A DNA stretch of 7,369 nucleotides from Burkholderiales bacterium (GTDB taxonomy: Bacteria; Actinomycetota; Thermoleophilia; Gaiellales; Gaiellaceae), in NCBI GenBank assembly GCA_025935595.1, contig JAICUZ010000129.1:1-7369 (forward strand), written 5' to 3'. How positions within the stretch are numbered: the first letter of the stretch is position 1; each line of letters opens with the position of its first letter. Made by a program: the position numbers and the translations under genes. Shown in pieces: positions 5,351 to 7,369 of the stretch. Under the pieces are notes generated by a model, which saw only the letters and a list, made by a program, of their open reading frames with translations, was not told the origin of the DNA and did not search any database.

Positions 5351-6949
5351 ATGACCACGACGAAGCTGCCCGGATCCGTGGACCTCACGGTGCACGGGAT
5401 CGACCCGGCCGGCCGCGTGTATCGAAATCCTTCGACCTCGCTGCTCTACACGCACGCGCTTGCGCGCGGCGACGGGCGCCTGGCGGAAGGCGGTCCGCTC
5501 GTGGTCGACACCGGCGCCTTCACCGGTCGTTCGCCCAAGGACAAGTTCCTCGTCGACGAGCCGTCGTCCACCGATCGCATCTGGTGGGGTGAGGTCAACC
5601 AGAAGCTCGGCGAGTCGAACTTCGATGGTCTCCGCGACAAGGTCGCGTCGCATCTCGGTTCGGCCGACGCGCTGTTCGTGATCGACGCGTGGGCGGGCGC
5701 GGATCCTGCGCACCGGATCAGCGTGCGCGTCGTCACCGCGCACCCGTACCACGCGCTCTTCGCGAAGACGATGTTCATCGACCCGACCGGGGACGAGCTC
5801 GCGTCGTTCCAGCCGCAGGCGCTCGTCATGCACACGCCGGATCTCGAAGCCGATCCCGACGAGGACGGCACGCGCACGTCGACCGCGATCGTCGTGCATC
5901 CCGGCAAGTCCGAGCTGCTCGTGCTCGGCACCTTCTACGCCGGCGAGATCAAGAAGTCGATCTTCGGGGTGATGAACGATCGTCTGCCGCTCGAGGGTGT
6001 CTTCCCGATGCACTGCTCGGCGAACGTCGGCGACGACGGCGACGTCGCGGTCTTCTTCGGCCTCTCGGGAACGGGGAAGACGACTCTCTCCGCCGATCCG
6101 GAGCGGAGCCTCATCGGCGACGACGAGCACGGCTGGGGCTCGAACGGCGTCTTCAACATCGAGGGTGGGTGCTACGCGAAGACGATCAGGCTCTCGGCCG
6201 TCGCGGAGCCGGAGATCTTCAAGACGACGCGCACGTTCGGGACGATTCTCGAGAACGTCACGGTCGACGAGCAAGGCGTGATCGACCTCGACGACGACTC
6301 GAAGACCGAGAACACGCGCGCCGCCTACAAGCTCGAGCAGATCGGCAACGCGCTCCCGGCGAAGCAGGCGGGCCATCCGCAGTCGGTCGTCTTTCTGACT
6401 GCGGACGCGTTCGGGATCCTGCCGCCGATCGCGCGCCTCTCACGCGACCAGGCGCTCTACTTCTTCCTCTCCGGCTTCACGGCGAAGCTCGCGGGTACCG
6501 AGATCGGCGTCACCGAGCCGCAGCCGACGTTCTCGTCCTGCTTCGGCCAGCCGTTCCTGCCGCAGCCTCCCGCCGTGTACGCGCGCATGCTGGGGGAGAA
6601 GCTCGACGAGCACGGCGCAACGGTCTGGCTCGTGAACACGGGGTGGACCGGGGGAGCGTTCGGCGAGGGGCAGCGCATGCCGATCGAGGCGACGCGCACC
6701 ATGCTGCGCGCCGCGCTCTCCGGCGAGCTGAACGACGCCGACTACCGCACCGACGAGCTGTTCGGTTTCGAGGTGCCGCGGCACGTGAGCGGTGTCGACG
6801 ACGCGCTGCTCGACCCGCGCTCGACGTGGCGCGATCCCGAGCAGTACGACGTGAAGGCGCGTGAGCTCGCGGAGATGTTCTCCGCGAACTTCTCCAAGCG
6901 GTTCGCAGACGTCGGCGCGTCCATCCGCGCTGCCGGCCCGAACATCTAG
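5351..6949 (+). CDS. pckA: ATP-dependent phosphoenolpyruvate carboxykinase
   Basis: This enzyme converts oxaloacetate and ATP to phosphoenolpyruvate, CO2 and ADP, the cytosolic first step of gluconeogenesis, and may run in reverse as an anaplerotic step. At 532 residues it matches the ATP-type family (about 530-540) and resembles E. coli PckA along its whole length. Visible features are Arg60 in TGAFTGRSPKDKF (substrate binding), Tyr196, Lys201 and Lys202 in FYAGEIKKS (metal and substrate), His221 in MHCSANVG, the P-loop GLSGTGKTT at 237-245, the metal-binding IGDDEHGW at 255-262, Arg323 in SKTENTRAAY, and TADAFGILPP at 350-359. This is the ATP type and not the unrelated-looking GTP type. The start at 5351 follows a strong ribosome binding site; ATG 5312 would add MTDLVETLKEALR. 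No convincing terminator follows before the succinate dehydrogenase gene. Confidence 0.97.
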   Translation: MTTTKLPGSVDLTVHGIDPAGRVYRNPSTSLLYTHALARGDGRLAEGGPLVVDTGAFTGRSPKDKFLVDEPSSTDRIWWGEVNQKLGESNFDGLRDKVASHLGSADALFVIDAWAGADPAHRISVRVVTAHPYHALFAKTMFIDPTGDELASFQPQALVMHTPDLEADPDEDGTRTSTAIVVHPGKSELLVLGTFYAGEIKKSIFGVMNDRLPLEGVFPMHCSANVGDDGDVAVFFGLSGTGKTTLSADPERSLIGDDEHGWGSNGVFNIEGGCYAKTIRLSAVAEPEIFKTTRTFGTILENVTVDEQGVIDLDDDSKTENTRAAYKLEQIGNALPAKQAGHPQSVVFLTADAFGILPPIARLSRDQALYFFLSGFTAKLAGTEIGVTEPQPTFSSCFGQPFLPQPPAVYARMLGEKLDEHGATVWLVNTGWTGGAFGEGQRMPIEATRTMLRAALSGELNDADYRTDELFGFEVPRHVSGVDDALLDPRSTWRDPEQYDVKARELAEMFSANFSKRFADVGASIRAAGPNI

Positions 6950-7044
6950 CAGCGAGCTCGCACGAGCGCTGGGCCACGAGGTGCGGGCAAGCGCTGCCGT
7001 TTAACCATGCGGCCGCTCGGGCTGTTCCGCTAGCTTCCGATCTC
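6950..7044. other. intergenic region between pckA and the sdhA-like gene
   Basis: These 95 bases hold no gene that I can support. They contain a 10-base perfect palindrome, GCGAGCTCGC (6952-6961), and two copies of AGCGCT (6966-6971 and 6990-6995). A short A/T-richer spot, GTTTAAC, lies at 6999-7005. No stem followed by a T-run is present, so I do not call a terminator. Confidence 0.5.
7031..7036 (+). promoter_or_regulatory. candidate -10 box for a leaderless sdhA-like transcript
   Basis: TAGCTT fits TANNNT and ends eight bases before the GTG at 7045, with no Shine-Dalgarno in between. The geometry matches the box before the aminopeptidase gene and suggests a transcript beginning at or near the GTG. 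No standard -35 is found at 16-19 bases upstream. Confidence 0.4.
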
Positions 7045-7369
7045 GTGGAAGCAACCCACGACGTCCTGGTCGTTGGTGCGGGCTGCGCAGGGATGCGCGC
7101 CGCGATCGAGGCATACGACGCCGGCGCCGACGTCGCCGTCATCTCGAAGCTCCACCCGACCCGCAGCCACTCCGGCGCGGCGGAGGGCGGCATCAACGCC
7201 GCGCTCGGGAACGCCGCCGAGGACTCCCCCGAGATCCACGCGTTCGACACGGTCAAGGGCTCTGACTACATCGGCGACCAGGATGCGATCGAGCTCTTCA
7301 CGCGCGAAGCCCCGGGCGACATCATCCAGCTCGAGAACTGGGGCGCCTTCTTCTCCCGCCGCGACGACG
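7045..7369 (+). CDS. succinate dehydrogenase/fumarate reductase flavoprotein subunit, 3'-truncated
   Basis: Only the first 108 codons are inside the window; the family is usually near 580 residues. The product oxidises succinate to fumarate (or the reverse) as the FAD-carrying, membrane-peripheral subunit of respiratory complex II. The N-terminus has the Rossmann dinucleotide-binding motif VLVVGAGCAGMRAAIEA (residues 8-23) and the covalent FAD attachment segment PTRSHSGAAEGGINAAL, with His42 the expected flavinylation site. HAFDTVKGSDYIGDQDA (66-82) is also strongly conserved in SdhA/FrdA. I start it at GTG 7045 because it places the FAD motif at the usual distance from the N-terminus; no ribosome binding site is visible. 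Related flavoproteins such as L-aspartate oxidase are less likely given the TRSHSGAAEGG and DTVKG motifs. Whether it acts as dehydrogenase or fumarate reductase depends on subunits outside the window. Confidence 0.93.
   Translation, partial: MEATHDVLVVGAGCAGMRAAIEAYDAGADVAVISKLHPTRSHSGAAEGGINAALGNAAEDSPEIHAFDTVKGSDYIGDQDAIELFTREAPGDIIQLENWGAFFSRRDD

Noticed and set aside
5048..6376. Long minus-strand open frame of 442 codons opposite the aminopeptidase and pckA
   Set aside because: It is antisense to two certain genes, is extremely rich in Arg, Asp and Val with no recognisable motif, and is the usual mirror frame of GC-rich coding sequence.
6952..6995. Palindrome GCGAGCTCGC and paired AGCGCT motifs considered as a pckA terminator
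   Set aside because: The stems are short, self-palindromic and not followed by a T-run; such motifs are common by chance in this base composition.

Overview
The window is very GC-rich DNA with strong G/C preference at third codon positions, GTG/TTG starts, few Shine-Dalgarno sites and several TANNNT boxes just upstream of start codons. With the actinobacterial (CitA-like) style of the citrate synthase, this suggests a high-GC actinobacterium. The class Thermoleophilia (Gaiellales/Solirubrobacterales type) is my best guess, made from remembered family resemblance and not from a search. Seven genes and one previously uncalled small gene account for nearly all of the sequence.

Left block (1-2143, + strand): the C-terminal three quarters of a citrate synthase runs in from the left edge. 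It is followed, with overlapping stop and start, by a small HEAT-repeat protein, and then directly by an APH-family small-molecule phosphotransferase. The phosphotransferase has clear coding signal right up to the HEAT stop but no ordinary start codon.

Middle block (2146-4026, - strand): two tandem tyrosine recombinases of the XerC/XerD type overlap by 20 bases. Just after them comes a 52-residue protein with a hydrophobic segment and a C-terminal Cys cluster (CPSC...CSC). This small gene has a strong ribosome binding site and codon use typical of the window. It ends 2 bases from the convergent phosphotransferase gene. The three-gene Xer operon is the most distinctive part of the window.

Right block (4065-7369, + strand): an M29-family metallo-aminopeptidase diverges from the Xer operon across 38 bases. 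Then come a complete ATP-dependent phosphoenolpyruvate carboxykinase and the first 108 codons of a succinate dehydrogenase/fumarate reductase flavoprotein, which runs off the right edge. Citrate synthase, PEP carboxykinase and SdhA all belong to the TCA cycle/gluconeogenesis node, so the flanks are core carbon metabolism with chromosome-maintenance recombinases set between them. I see no prophage, insertion sequence, CRISPR array, tRNA or rRNA. I found no convincing wholly new system. The leads worth following are the small Cys-cluster protein in the Xer operon, the shortened first Xer protein and the start-less phosphotransferase.
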